Below the pieces are notes generated by a model that was given only the letters and a program-made list of their open reading frames with translations, searched no databases and was not told where the DNA came from. This document shows positions 1 to 7,897 of a stretch of DNA of 64,000 nt, piece after piece. Both the position numbers and the translations under genes were made by a program. Numbering within the stretch: position 1 is the first letter of the stretch; each line of letters opens with the position of its first letter. The stretch comes from Pseudomonas sp. WS 5079 (lineage in GTDB: Bacteria > Pseudomonadota > Gammaproteobacteria > Pseudomonadales > Pseudomonadaceae). The stretch covers positions 124,001 through 188,000 of the forward strand of contig NZ_JAAQWN010000005.1 in the NCBI RefSeq assembly GCF_012985465.1, in the 5' to 3' direction.

Positions 1-459
1 GTCGGCACCCGCGCCAAGCTCGCCGCTTTCCTGCCCGCGCTGCAACCTGTCGATAATCGACTGGGTACGTTGCAGGCGGTGCTCGCGCAGCCATTGCTGA
101 ACTTCGGCGCCGTCCGGGCTGGTACTGCTTGCGGCACTCACCACCAGGCAGCCGCCGGGCCGACCCGATTGCGTGTAAGTGCTGATGGCATCGTCCAGCA
201 TGCCCCTGATCGCGCTTTTCAGGTCTGCCTGCGCCAGCGCATAGTCGGCAAAACCACCCTCGCCGCTTTCATATAACGCCACCGCCTCACGGAACAGCGC
301 CTGCTTGCTGCCAAAAGCGGCGTAAATCCTCGCCGAGGCAATGCCCAGCGCCTCCACCAGCGCCGACATGCTGGTGCCCTCGTACCCTTGCTCCCAGAAC
401 AACAACATGGCGCGCTGCAATGCCGCTTCCCTATCAAATTCGCGCGGACGTCCGGCCAT
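1..459 (-). CDS. TetR/AcrR family transcriptional regulator (C-terminus off window)
   Basis: Reading leftward from the ATG at 459 gives an open frame of 153 codons that runs off the left edge. The protein begins MAGRPREFDREAALQRAM, then has a TetR helix-turn-helix (GTSMSALVEALGIASARIYA, about residues 29-48) followed by AAFGSKQALFREAV, the usual end of a TetR DNA-binding domain. The later part, with GGCLVVSAAS, resembles the ligand-binding domain of the subgroup that often controls oxidoreductase or hydrolase genes. It is transcribed divergently from the isomerase/hydrolase pair that starts at 565, and an inverted repeat lies in the 105-bp gap. I infer that it represses that pair and probably itself. 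The effector is unknown. Confidence 0.85.
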   Translation of the reverse strand, partial: MAGRPREFDREAALQRAMLLFWEQGYEGTSMSALVEALGIASARIYAAFGSKQALFREAVALYESGEGGFADYALAQADLKSAIRGMLDDAISTYTQSGRPGGCLVVSAASSTSPDGAEVQQWLREHRLQRTQSIIDRLQRGQESGELGAGAD

Positions 460-507
460 TAATTGCTTACCTGTGGGTGTGATTTCATCACTTTAACCCA
501 TATCGAG

Positions 508-556
508 TTGACGGTAATGAATGGACGGGCCTATTCTTTGTCAATCGACAAACAAT
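508..556 (+). promoter_or_regulatory. Sigma70-like promoter overlapped by a TetR-type operator
   Basis: A -35 element TTGACG (508-513) and a -10 element TATTCT (532-537) are separated by 18 bp. An inverted repeat of TTTGTC (537-542), AATC and GACAAA (547-552) overlaps the end of the -10 and the expected start site. It extends to ATT (533-535) and AAT (554-556) with one mismatched position between. The length and placement fit a TetR-family operator that would block transcription of the operon at 565. The binding protein is inferred from the divergent TetR gene. Confidence 0.6.
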
Positions 557-564
557 AGGAACAC

Positions 565-1638
565 ATGATGCGTACGCTTAAAGGACCCAGTTTGCACCTG
601 GCACAATTCAGTGCCGCCGAGCCGCCTTTCAACAACCTGGAGAACATCGCTCAGTGGGCCAAGGCGCAAGGTTTCAAGGCGCTGCAGATTCCGGCCTGGG
701 ACAGCCGACTCTTCAATATCGAACTGGCCGCGCAAAGCCAGGCGTACTGCGATGACATCAAGGGCATGCTCGGCGACCACGGCCTGCAGATCAGTGAATT
801 GACCAGCCATATTTTTGGCCAACTGGTGGCAGTGCATCCTGCCTACGACGCCTTGTGGGACGCATCCATTCCAGCGCCGCTGCGGGGCAAACCCCAGGCC
901 CGTACCGAATGGGCGATCGAACGCATGAAATGGACCATCACGGCCTCGCAACGGCTTGGTATTGAAGACCTGGGCACGTTTTCCGGCTCCCTCGCCTGGC
1001 CCTATCTGTTCCCCTTCCCGCAACGCCCGGAAGGTCTTATCGATGCCGCATTCGATGAGCTGGCCCGACGCTGGCGACCGCTGCTGGACCTTGCCGACGA
1101 GCAAGGCGTCAACCTCTGCTACGAAATCCACCCCAGCGAGGACCTCCACGACGGCACCAGTTTCGAGCGTTTCTACGAACGGGTTGACCAGCATCCGCGC
1201 TGTCGGATCCTGTTCGACCCCAGCCACTTCGTGCTGCAACAACTGGACTACTTGAGCTACCTCGACATTTACCAGTCGTTCATCCGCATGTTTCATGTCA
1301 AGGACGCCGAGTTCAACGCCACCGGCCGCCAAGGTATCTACGGTGGCTACAGCGACTGGGCCAACCGTGCCGGGCGTTTTCGCTCACTGGGTGATGGCCA
1401 GGTGGATTTCAAAGGCATTTTCTCCAAACTCGCCCAATACGACTATCCGGGCTGGGCCACGCTGGAATGGGAGTGCTGCTTGAAAAACCAGGAGGACGGA
1501 GCCCGCGAAGGCGTCGAGTTCATCAATCGTCATATCATTAAAGTCACCGACCGGGCCTTTGACGACTTCGCCGGTGCGCCGGTCGATCAGCGGCAGATCC
1601 AGGCCATGCTCGGCCTTCAGCACGAGGCACGACCATGA
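565..1638 (+). CDS. Sugar phosphate isomerase/epimerase (xylose isomerase-like TIM barrel)
   Basis: This 357-residue protein belongs to the AP endonuclease 2/xylose isomerase-like TIM barrel superfamily, soluble enzymes that isomerise or epimerise sugars, keto-sugars or inositols with a divalent metal. Likely metal ligands are spread as in the family: E187 in CYEIHP, D218/H221 in FDPSHF, H244 in MFHVKD and E301/E303 in TLEWEC. A ribosome site (AGGA, 557-560) precedes ATGATG at 565, so either Met could start. Its stop overlaps the start of the alpha/beta hydrolase gene (ATGA), so the two are translationally coupled. The substrate cannot be read from sequence; a glycoside-derived or keto-sugar substrate is only a guess. 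Confidence 0.8.
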   Translation: MMRTLKGPSLHLAQFSAAEPPFNNLENIAQWAKAQGFKALQIPAWDSRLFNIELAAQSQAYCDDIKGMLGDHGLQISELTSHIFGQLVAVHPAYDALWDASIPAPLRGKPQARTEWAIERMKWTITASQRLGIEDLGTFSGSLAWPYLFPFPQRPEGLIDAAFDELARRWRPLLDLADEQGVNLCYEIHPSEDLHDGTSFERFYERVDQHPRCRILFDPSHFVLQQLDYLSYLDIYQSFIRMFHVKDAEFNATGRQGIYGGYSDWANRAGRFRSLGDGQVDFKGIFSKLAQYDYPGWATLEWECCLKNQEDGAREGVEFINRHIIKVTDRAFDDFAGAPVDQRQIQAMLGLQHEARP

Positions 1639-2525
1639 ACGCTCGCACCGCCCTATCCCTCGATACCAGTGACGATTTCACACACCACTACGTGCGAATC
1701 GACGGCAAGAAAATCCACTGCGTCATGGCCGGCGCCGGGCAACCGGTGTTGCTGGTCCCGGGCTGGCCACAAACCTGGTACGCCTTCCGGCATATCATGC
1801 AAGCCCTGGCAATTCAGGGCTTCCAGGCCATTGCCGTCGACCCGCCAGGCCTGGGCAACTCAGACCGTCCTGCACTGGGCTTCGACACCGGCAATATTGC
1901 CGACGTGCTCCATCGGACGATGCTGGGGCTCGGCATCCCGCGCTATCACCTGGTCGGGCACGATGTCGGCATGTGGATCGGCTATGCGCTGGCAAGTGAC
2001 CAGCCACACGCCGTGCGCACATTGACCCTAACCGAAGCCGTCATACCCGGCCTGGCCCCGCCGCCGCCGATTTTTGTGGCGCCGGAACAGAACATCTTCC
2101 TGTGGCACTTCCTCTTCAACCAGATCCAGGACCTGCCCGAAGCCCTCATCACCGGACGGGAGGAAACGTACCTCAATTTCATGTTCGACCGCTGGTCATT
2201 TCACCGCGACTCCGTTGCGTCCGACGTCTACATTCGCGCCTATTCGACACCCGGTGGCTTGCGCGCAGGGTTCGACTATTACCGCGCGATTCCCGAAACC
2301 ATCCGGCAAAACACCGAGCGCGCTACCCGCATGCTGGAAATGCCGGTACTGGCCATCGGCGCCGAACATGCCACTAACGACGCCCCCCTGGTGACGCTCC
2401 AGGGGCACGCAACCGACCTGCGCGGGGCGATCGTCGCCGATTGCGGGCATTTTGTGATGGAGGAGGCACCGCAGGCATTCGTGGAGCATCTGCTTGGTTT
2501 TCTGCAGGCGCATCCTGAAAGCTAA
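1635..2525 (+). CDS. Alpha/beta hydrolase, epoxide hydrolase-like
   Basis: This is a 296-residue alpha/beta-hydrolase. The nucleophile elbow reads GHDVG with Asp110 as nucleophile, as in epoxide hydrolases and haloalkane dehalogenases rather than serine esterases. PGWPQTW (residues 42-48) matches the oxyanion HGxP-type loop, and His272 in CGHFVMEEAP is the catalytic histidine. A cap region lies at about 140-220. There is no signal peptide, so it should be cytoplasmic. It overlaps the upstream isomerase gene by four bases and must be co-expressed with it. The pairing suggests a small catabolic or detoxifying route controlled by the divergent TetR gene. Epoxide hydrolysis is supported by the catalytic Asp, but the substrate is unknown. 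Confidence 0.82.
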   Translation: MNARTALSLDTSDDFTHHYVRIDGKKIHCVMAGAGQPVLLVPGWPQTWYAFRHIMQALAIQGFQAIAVDPPGLGNSDRPALGFDTGNIADVLHRTMLGLGIPRYHLVGHDVGMWIGYALASDQPHAVRTLTLTEAVIPGLAPPPPIFVAPEQNIFLWHFLFNQIQDLPEALITGREETYLNFMFDRWSFHRDSVASDVYIRAYSTPGGLRAGFDYYRAIPETIRQNTERATRMLEMPVLAIGAEHATNDAPLVTLQGHATDLRGAIVADCGHFVMEEAPQAFVEHLLGFLQAHPES

Positions 2526-2667
2526 AGGCTCAGGCCAGAGGAGTGACGGAACAACCTTGGGCGTGCTGGAATCAGGAAAGTCGATGGGAATCATCAAGTT
2601 TTCATGGTTTTCAGCCCTGCCCGATTGTCGATAATCGCGCCTACTCAAAAGGGAGGCGCGTATCCAG

Positions 2668-3216
2668 ATGACACAGGCAAAAAGCTATACAGCCACGGCA
2701 AAGTGGCTGCACTGGAGCATGGCACTCATCTGGATTGCTGCCTGGCTGGTGGGAATCGTGGCCGTTCACTGGCGCGATGAATTAAACCCGCAGCATCAAC
2801 TCACTTTTTTACACAAGGCGATGGCTAGCACCCTGCTATTGCTTATCGTCCTACGCATCGCCTGGCGCCTGACCCATGCAGCGCCGGCGATGCCCGACAC
2901 CATGACACCGATAGTCAAGCGTGCTGCGCTCATTGGCCACCTGTTGCTGTATATCGTGGCGCTAGTCGGACTGCCGATATCCGGCTGGTACTGGAGTTCG
3001 GTGGCGGACAAACCCATCCTGGTTGCCGGCTTATTCCTGCTACCGCCGCTGGTGGAGGCGGATAAGAGTCTCTATGACCTGGCAAAGGCAATTCATACCT
3101 ACAGCGCGTGGTTATGCGGTGCTCTTGTGGGAGGGCATGTGATGGTGGCGCTGAAGCATCACTTTGTTGATAAGGACAAGGTACTGGCGGGGATGCTGCC
3201 GGGGCGCGTCGACTGA
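2668..3216 (+). CDS. Cytochrome b561 family membrane protein
   Basis: The 182-residue protein has four hydrophobic segments (about 17-35, 54-70, 88-108 and 138-160) and matches the bacterial cytochrome b561 (YodB/YceJ) family, which carries electrons across the inner membrane using haem b. Candidate haem-ligand histidines sit near the helix ends: H15 in KWLHW, H49 in FLHKA, and H142 and H156 in the last helices. The opening TAKWLHWSMAL is typical. GGGAGG lies upstream of the ATG. It stands alone between the hydrolase and dusA. The electron donor and acceptor are not known; superoxide oxidase activity is reported for E. coli CybB of this family. Confidence 0.88.
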   Translation: MTQAKSYTATAKWLHWSMALIWIAAWLVGIVAVHWRDELNPQHQLTFLHKAMASTLLLLIVLRIAWRLTHAAPAMPDTMTPIVKRAALIGHLLLYIVALVGLPISGWYWSSVADKPILVAGLFLLPPLVEADKSLYDLAKAIHTYSAWLCGALVGGHVMVALKHHFVDKDKVLAGMLPGRVD

Positions 3217-3306
3217 TGTGGAAACGCCCCGGATACCTGGCCTCAACGAGGCCACTCCGTTCCTGATAAACTGATCGCCCTTCGCCTTCCCCGTCCAGAT
3301 ACTTCA

Positions 3307-4299
3307 ATGCCCCTACAAATTGCATCAATGCCACTTTCCCGCCGGTTTTCGGTTGCGCCGATGATGGATTGGACCGACCGCCACTGCCGCTTTTTCCTAC
3401 GTCTCCTCTCCAAGCACGCCCTGCTCTACACCGAAATGGTCACCACCGGCGCCATCCTCCGCGGTGACCACGAACGCTTCCTGCGTCACAACGAGGCCGA
3501 GCACCCACTGGCGTTGCAACTGGGCGGCAGTGTTCCAGCCGATTTGGCTGCCTGTGCCCGCATGGCCGAGGATGCAGGCTACGACGAAGTGAACCTGAAC
3601 GTCGGCTGCCCCAGCGACCGGGTGCAGAACAATATGATCGGCGCGTGCCTGATGGGGCACCCCGCTCTGGTGGCGGACTGTGTAAAGGCGATGCGTGATG
3701 CGGTGTCGATTCCGGTGACGGTCAAGCACCGTATCGGGATTAATGGCCGGGATAGTTATGCCCAGTTGTGTGATTTCGTCGGGCAGGTGAAAGACGCGGG
3801 TTGCACCAGTTTTACCGTGCATGCGCGGATTGCGATTCTGGAGGGGTTGTCGCCCAAGGAGAATCGGGACATTCCGCCGTTGCGTTATGACGTAGCGGCG
3901 CAATTGAAGCGGGATTTTGCCGAGTTGGAGATTATTCTCAATGGCGGGATCAAGACGCTGGAGCAATGCGAAGAGCATTTGCAGGTGTTTGATGGGGTAA
4001 TGCTGGGGCGTGAGGCTTATCACAATCCGTATTTGCTGGCAGAAGTGGATCAGCGGCTGTTTGACAGTACGGCGCCGGTGATCAGTCGGGCCGAGGCGTT
4101 GGCGAAGTTGCGGCCTTATATCGCCGAGCACCTGGCCACTGGTGGGGCGATGCATCACATTACGCGGCATGTGTTGGGGTTGGGCACCGGATTTTCGGGG
4201 GCGCGCAGGTTTCGGCAGTTGTTGTCGGTGGATATTCATAAGGCCAGCGATCCGTTGGCTTTGTTGGATCAGGCTGGGGCGTTGCTGGAGGGCCACTGA
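3307..4299 (+). CDS. dusA: tRNA-dihydrouridine(20/20a) synthase DusA
   Basis: This FMN enzyme reduces uridine to dihydrouridine in the tRNA D-loop. The 330-residue protein carries the Dus signatures FSVAPMMDWTDRHCR near the start, the catalytic cysteine C101 in NVGCPSDRVQ, and FTVHAR and ILNGGIKT for FMN and substrate binding. The YTEMVTTGAIL and IGACLMG segments point to the DusA subfamily rather than DusB or DusC. A second in-frame ATG at 3328 (MPLSRRF) would also give a normal DusA N-terminus, and neither start has a strong ribosome site. Downstream is tal, after 240 bp with a decayed REP. Confidence 0.95.
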   Translation: MPLQIASMPLSRRFSVAPMMDWTDRHCRFFLRLLSKHALLYTEMVTTGAILRGDHERFLRHNEAEHPLALQLGGSVPADLAACARMAEDAGYDEVNLNVGCPSDRVQNNMIGACLMGHPALVADCVKAMRDAVSIPVTVKHRIGINGRDSYAQLCDFVGQVKDAGCTSFTVHARIAILEGLSPKENRDIPPLRYDVAAQLKRDFAELEIILNGGIKTLEQCEEHLQVFDGVMLGREAYHNPYLLAEVDQRLFDSTAPVISRAEALAKLRPYIAEHLATGGAMHHITRHVLGLGTGFSGARRFRQLLSVDIHKASDPLALLDQAGALLEGH

Positions 4300-4337
4300 C
4301 GGAGCCGGTCAGTCGGTTTATTGGACGACTGGTCCAG

Positions 4338-4361
4338 CGCTATCGCGGGCCAGCCCCACAT
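4338..4361. repeat. Degenerate single REP element
   Basis: A partial REP arm (GCTATCGCGGGCCAGCCCCA) lies downstream of dusA without a matching partner. It looks like a decayed copy of the family found intact elsewhere in the window. The rest of the 4300-4541 gap shows no gene. Confidence 0.5.
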
Positions 4362-4541
4362 TTTGATCGCGGTGCAGGCGGAACCTGATGGCGATTCCGC
4401 CCTCCTATCTAGCAGCACGGCCGGTCATTCAAACGGCTGTTTTCAGGTTGTTGCCCTCGCAAACGATCGAACGCATTTTCGCCCTTGAGCGGCTAGCAAC
4501 CCTCGGGTAATGTCATCAGACCCATAGGACAGAGCACGCCC

Positions 4542-5468
4542 ATGACTTCCAAGCTGGAACAACTCAAGCAATTTACCACTGTAGTTGCCGACACCGGCGA
4601 TTTTGAAGCTATCGCTCGCGTCAAGCCACAGGATGCCACCACCAACCCTTCCCTTTTGCTCAAGGCTGCGTCAATTCCAGGCTACGCCAAGTTGCTGGAT
4701 GCGTGCGTGCAGGATTGCAACGGTGATGTGGGCCTGGCCAGTGACCGCTTTGCGGTGGCTGTGGGCCAGGAGATCCTGAAAGTGGTGCCAGGACGCATTT
4801 CCACCGAGGTGGATGCGCGCCTGTCGTTCGACACTGACGCGGTACTCAAGCGTGCGCATCGTCTGATCGATCTGTACGAAAAGGTAGGTATTGGCCGCGA
4901 CCGCGTGCTGATCAAGATCGCGTCCACCTGGGAAGGCATTCGTGCCGCCGAGCAACTGGAAAAGGAAGGCATCCAGACCAACCTGACCCTGTTGTTCTCG
5001 TTCGCACAGGCCGTGGCCTGCGCGGAAGCCGGGGTGTTCCTGATTTCACCGTTTGTCGGTCGTATCTACGACTGGTACAAAAAGGCCAACGGCAACGACT
5101 ACATCGGCGCCGATGATCCAGGCGTGCAGTCGGTCACCCGCATCTACAACTACTACAAGGCCAATGGCTACAAGACTGTGGTGATGGGCGCGAGCTTCCG
5201 CAACCTGAGCCAGATCGAGGAGTTGGCCGGTTGCGACCGCCTGACCATCAGCCCGGACTTGCTGGAGAAGCTGGCGGCCGACACTGGCAAGCTCGAGCGC
5301 AAGTTGGCGCCGGGCCACGCCGGCGAACCTCGCGTGCATATGACCGAGGCGCAGTTCCGTTGGGAGTCCAACGAAGATGCGATGGCCACTGAGAAGCTGG
5401 CTGAGGGGATTCGTCAGTTTGCCCGGGATCAGGAGAAGCTGGAGGCGTTGTTGAGCGCCAAGCTGTAA
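4542..5468 (+). CDS. tal: Transaldolase (TalB type)
   Basis: Transaldolase moves a dihydroxyacetone unit between sugar phosphates in the non-oxidative pentose phosphate pathway. The 308-residue length and start ([20 protein letters not shown]) are typical of the TalB type. The Schiff-base lysine is K125 in [11 protein letters not shown], with D17 and the [10 protein letters not shown] motif (31-40) in the active site. [11 protein letters not shown] and [12 protein letters not shown] are also conserved. It faces rssC across a strong bidirectional terminator. Transaldolase beside the rssBC pair matches P. aeruginosa gene order as I recall it. Confidence 0.97.
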   Translation: MTSKLEQLKQFTTVVADTGDFEAIARVKPQDATTNPSLLLKAASIPGYAKLLDACVQDCNGDVGLASDRFAVAVGQEILKVVPGRISTEVDARLSFDTDAVLKRAHRLIDLYEKVGIGRDRVLIKIASTWEGIRAAEQLEKEGIQTNLTLLFSFAQAVACAEAGVFLISPFVGRIYDWYKKANGNDYIGADDPGVQSVTRIYNYYKANGYKTVVMGASFRNLSQIEELAGCDRLTISPDLLEKLAADTGKLERKLAPGHAGEPRVHMTEAQFRWESNEDAMATEKLAEGIRQFARDQEKLEALLSAKL

Positions 5469-5482
5469 AAAGCGAGCGCGGC

Positions 5483-5519
5483 AAAAAGGGCGGCATCTTT
5501 GGGATGCCGCCCTTTTTTG
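5483..5519. terminator. Bidirectional rho-independent terminator after tal
   Basis: The stem AAAGGGCGGCATC/GATGCCGCCCTTT is flanked by an A run on the left and a T run on the right. It can stop tal transcripts and, on the other strand, transcripts leaving rssC. Confidence 0.9.
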
Positions 5520-5549
5520 TACCCGCTCAATATGGGTGGTTGGGCTGGC

Positions 5550-5576
5550 GCTATCGCAGGCAAGCCAGCTCCTACA
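5550..5576. repeat. Single REP element
   Basis: This is a REP arm of the GGCTTGCCTGCGATAG class (here reading GCTATCGCAGGCAAGCCAGC, then TCCTACA) between the tal terminator and the end of rssC. No second arm is evident. Confidence 0.65.
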
Positions 5577-5600
5577 TCTTGACCTTGCTCAACAGTGAGA

Positions 5601-6083
5601 TCAGTGACGCTCCAGGGCGTTGACCAGGTCGTGAAACGCCTCGCGGTTGGATTCGTTCAGGCCCATCAGGATCTTGTGCGCTTCCAGCACCTTGAGCCGC
5701 ACCACTTCCTCGGACTGGTCCTGGGAAGGCAAGTCGGTCAGGCATTCCGGACAGGGGATCGGGCGATCGACGATGTTGAACACCTGGTCGAAACCCATCG
5801 ACTGCAACAGCCGGGTGATGTCTTCGTGTGTGGTGACGACGGTCGGCAGCAGTCCAACCTTCTGCCGCGACAGAATGGACAACTTGGCCAACAGCCCAAG
5901 GGTGGTGCTATCGATGCTGCGGGTTTCGGTCAGATCGATCACGATCGCCGAGAAATTCAAAGCTGTGAAAATCCGCTCAATCGTTGCATCCAGCGCCGAA
6001 CACAAGGTCAGGCGCACTTCACCGACAAACTTCAGGACGAAGGTCCCGTCTTGCTCGGCGAATTGGATTCTTCCGGTACTCAT
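5601..6083 (-). CDS. rssC: Anti-sigma factor antagonist RssC (STAS domain)
   Basis: The 160-residue protein has an N-terminal STAS domain of the SpoIIAA/RsbV type, which binds an anti-sigma factor or partner-switch kinase and is toggled by phosphorylation. The conserved loop is SIDSTTLGLL, with S59/T60 as the expected phospho-site. The C-terminal third is specific to this subfamily. ATG at 6083 overlaps the rssB stop (TGATG), so translation is coupled to rssB, whose PP2C domain probably dephosphorylates it. A TTG at 6086 is a less likely start. I infer a partner-switching pair linked to the general stress response. Confidence 0.85.
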   Translation of the reverse strand: MSTGRIQFAEQDGTFVLKFVGEVRLTLCSALDATIERIFTALNFSAIVIDLTETRSIDSTTLGLLAKLSILSRQKVGLLPTVVTTHEDITRLLQSMGFDQVFNIVDRPIPCPECLTDLPSQDQSEEVVRLKVLEAHKILMGLNESNREAFHDLVNALERH

Positions 6084-7264
6084 CAAAGATTCCTGCTCAA
6101 CACCAATAGGGCGATATCATCCGGCATCTCCCCTAGCGTGGCCAATCCAAAAACCTGCCGCAGGCCATCCAGGCTGCCGCCCGCCGACCTTACCCGTTGA
6201 GGCAAGGCGGCTTCTTTCTCTTTGAGTGTAGGCTCTGGAAGAAGGTCCAGGATGCCATCGGACATCAGCGTCAGGCTGAAGGCCGGTGGCAGTTCCAGGA
6301 TGTGATCTTCATAGGTGGCTTCGTTGAACAAACCCACCGGCAGACCACGCCCTTCCAGATAACGCACACTGTCTGGAGTGTATAAAACCGGCAATGGCAG
6401 GTGACCGCCAATGCTGTAGGTCAAAAGACCCGTTTCTTCATCAATCACGCCGCCCACCATCGTCACGTGCTTGCCCAGCTTGCAGCTGATCAGGCCCCGG
6501 TTGATGTGGCCCAGCACTTGCGAGGGAGTGAACTCCGGCAAAGTGCCGTTGCGCTTGGATTCGAACAACAGCCGTGTGGTCATGAACTTCAACAACACAG
6601 TTACGAATGCAGAAGATGCGCCGTGCCCGGAGACATCGGCCAGGTAGAACGCGACACGGCGCTCATCAACGCGAAAATAGTCGACAAAATCACCCGACAA
6701 ATACAATGAAGGGATGATCTGGTGGGCAAACTGGAACTCGTCGATGCTCCACGGGCTGACCGGCAGCATGTTCATCTGCACCTGGCGACCGGCGTTCTGG
6801 TCTTCCTGGAGCAGGTTGAGGCTGGCTTCGAGTTCACGGTTGGCGGTTTCGAGCTTTTCGCGGTAGCGCTGGTTTTCCAGCAGCAGGCGGGCACGGTCCA
6901 GTGCACGGCGCACCGAGTGTTCCAGGACGGCCAGGTCTTCCAGGGGCTTGATCAGGTAATCGGCGGCGCCCAGGCGCAAGGCTTCCACGGCGTCGTTCAT
7001 CACTCCGGCACCCGACACGACAATGACCGGCGTCTGCGGGGCAAGCTCGGTCACCTGGCGGATCAGCTCAAGGCCGCCCATCTGGGGCATGCGCAGGTCG
7101 CAGATCACCAGGTCGGGCTGGTCGCGCTCGAACACCTGGAGACCCTGAAGACCATTGCCGGCCTGCAGGACGCTGAAGCCACTGTCTTCCAAATAGGCCG
7201 CGAGGCTCGCGCGCACTACTTCGTCGTCATCGATTATCAGCAGCGTGGCACTGGTTTTTTGCAT
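6083..7264 (-). CDS. rssB: Response regulator RssB with receiver and PP2C-type phosphatase domains
   Basis: The 393-residue protein has an N-terminal receiver domain with acidic pocket IIDDDE (10-15), phospho-acceptor D56 in ICDLRMP and K106 in LIKPLED. A short coiled-coil linker (about 125-160) leads to a SpoIIE/PP2C phosphatase domain. The phosphatase metal-binding motifs are intact: SGDFVDYF, ADVSGHGASSA and MSDGILDL. This contrasts with E. coli RssB, whose PP2C domain is degenerate and acts as a ClpXP adaptor for RpoS. Here an active phosphatase acting on RssC is more likely; a role in RpoS control is inferred from the name and family. Confidence 0.88.
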   Translation of the reverse strand: MQKTSATLLIIDDDEVVRASLAAYLEDSGFSVLQAGNGLQGLQVFERDQPDLVICDLRMPQMGGLELIRQVTELAPQTPVIVVSGAGVMNDAVEALRLGAADYLIKPLEDLAVLEHSVRRALDRARLLLENQRYREKLETANRELEASLNLLQEDQNAGRQVQMNMLPVSPWSIDEFQFAHQIIPSLYLSGDFVDYFRVDERRVAFYLADVSGHGASSAFVTVLLKFMTTRLLFESKRNGTLPEFTPSQVLGHINRGLISCKLGKHVTMVGGVIDEETGLLTYSIGGHLPLPVLYTPDSVRYLEGRGLPVGLFNEATYEDHILELPPAFSLTLMSDGILDLLPEPTLKEKEAALPQRVRSAGGSLDGLRQVFGLATLGEMPDDIALLVLSRNL

Positions 7265-7541
7265 GTGGGCAAACGGCGCCAGAATTAGGTTGGCGTAGGC
7301 AGTCAGGCAATGGCCCGGCTCGCACTACTGGATTCGCTTTCTAGCCTCTCTGTCCTACAAAACATGAGCTGTTGGCCCACGCACAAAGGTAAAGCAGAGG
7401 TGCCCTTCTAAGGCGCAGACGGTACTCCCATCCGCCAGGGGTTTCAAGCTCATGCCGATGGTCGCTGGGCGTCTTTACATCGCAAATCACCGGGAGTTAT
7501 AAGAACAGGCAAAACCACAACGCAATGGAAGGATGAAAGCT

Positions 7542-7838
7542 ATGAGCGCAAATGAACGTGACTACGCAGAAAAGCGCGATTTCATCCGCATGCGGGTGGA
7601 GGCAGACGTGTCGCTGATCCATGCCGGGCAAGAGATTGCCGGGGTCTGCCTGGACCTCTCCAGCTCTGGCATGCAGGTCCAGGCGCAGCATCCGTTCAAC
7701 GTTGGCGACCAACTGAAGGTGCGTATCGACTCTGAACACGCCGCGCTCAAGGGCCTTGAGGCGGACACCGAGGTGGTCTGGGCCAGGAAAGAAGGCGACG
7801 ACCAACACCTGGGCCTGAAAATCCTCACGATGTACTGA
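7542..7838 (+). CDS. PilZ domain protein, probable c-di-GMP receptor
   Basis: This single-domain PilZ protein has 98 residues. Both c-di-GMP-binding signatures are present: RDFIR (RxxxR) near residue 12 and DLSSSG (DxSxxG) near 39. A first ATG at 7533 touches the ribosome site GGAAGG, leaving no spacing, while ATGAGCGCA at 7542 has about nine bases, so I chose 7542. It diverges from rssB across 277 bp and ends at a terminator shared with mlaA. With no output domain, it probably works by binding a partner protein in the cytoplasm. Confidence 0.9.
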   Translation: MSANERDYAEKRDFIRMRVEADVSLIHAGQEIAGVCLDLSSSGMQVQAQHPFNVGDQLKVRIDSEHAALKGLEADTEVVWARKEGDDQHLGLKILTMY

Positions 7839-7851
7839 AATCAATGCACAC

Positions 7852-7883
7852 AAAAAAGGCGGCCTCAAGGGCCGCCTTTTTCA
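7852..7883. terminator. Bidirectional terminator between PilZ gene and mlaA
   Basis: The hairpin AAGGCGGCC-TCAA-GGGCCGCCTT, with A and T runs on its two sides, lies between the convergent PilZ and mlaA genes. Confidence 0.9.
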
Positions 7884-7897
7884 TTCAAGGTTTAACC

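Noticed and set aside
7311..7325. Possible sigma54 promoter (TGGCCCGGCTCGC) upstream of the PilZ gene
   Set aside because: The GG and GC elements are 10 rather than 12 bp apart, and the rest of the consensus is poor.
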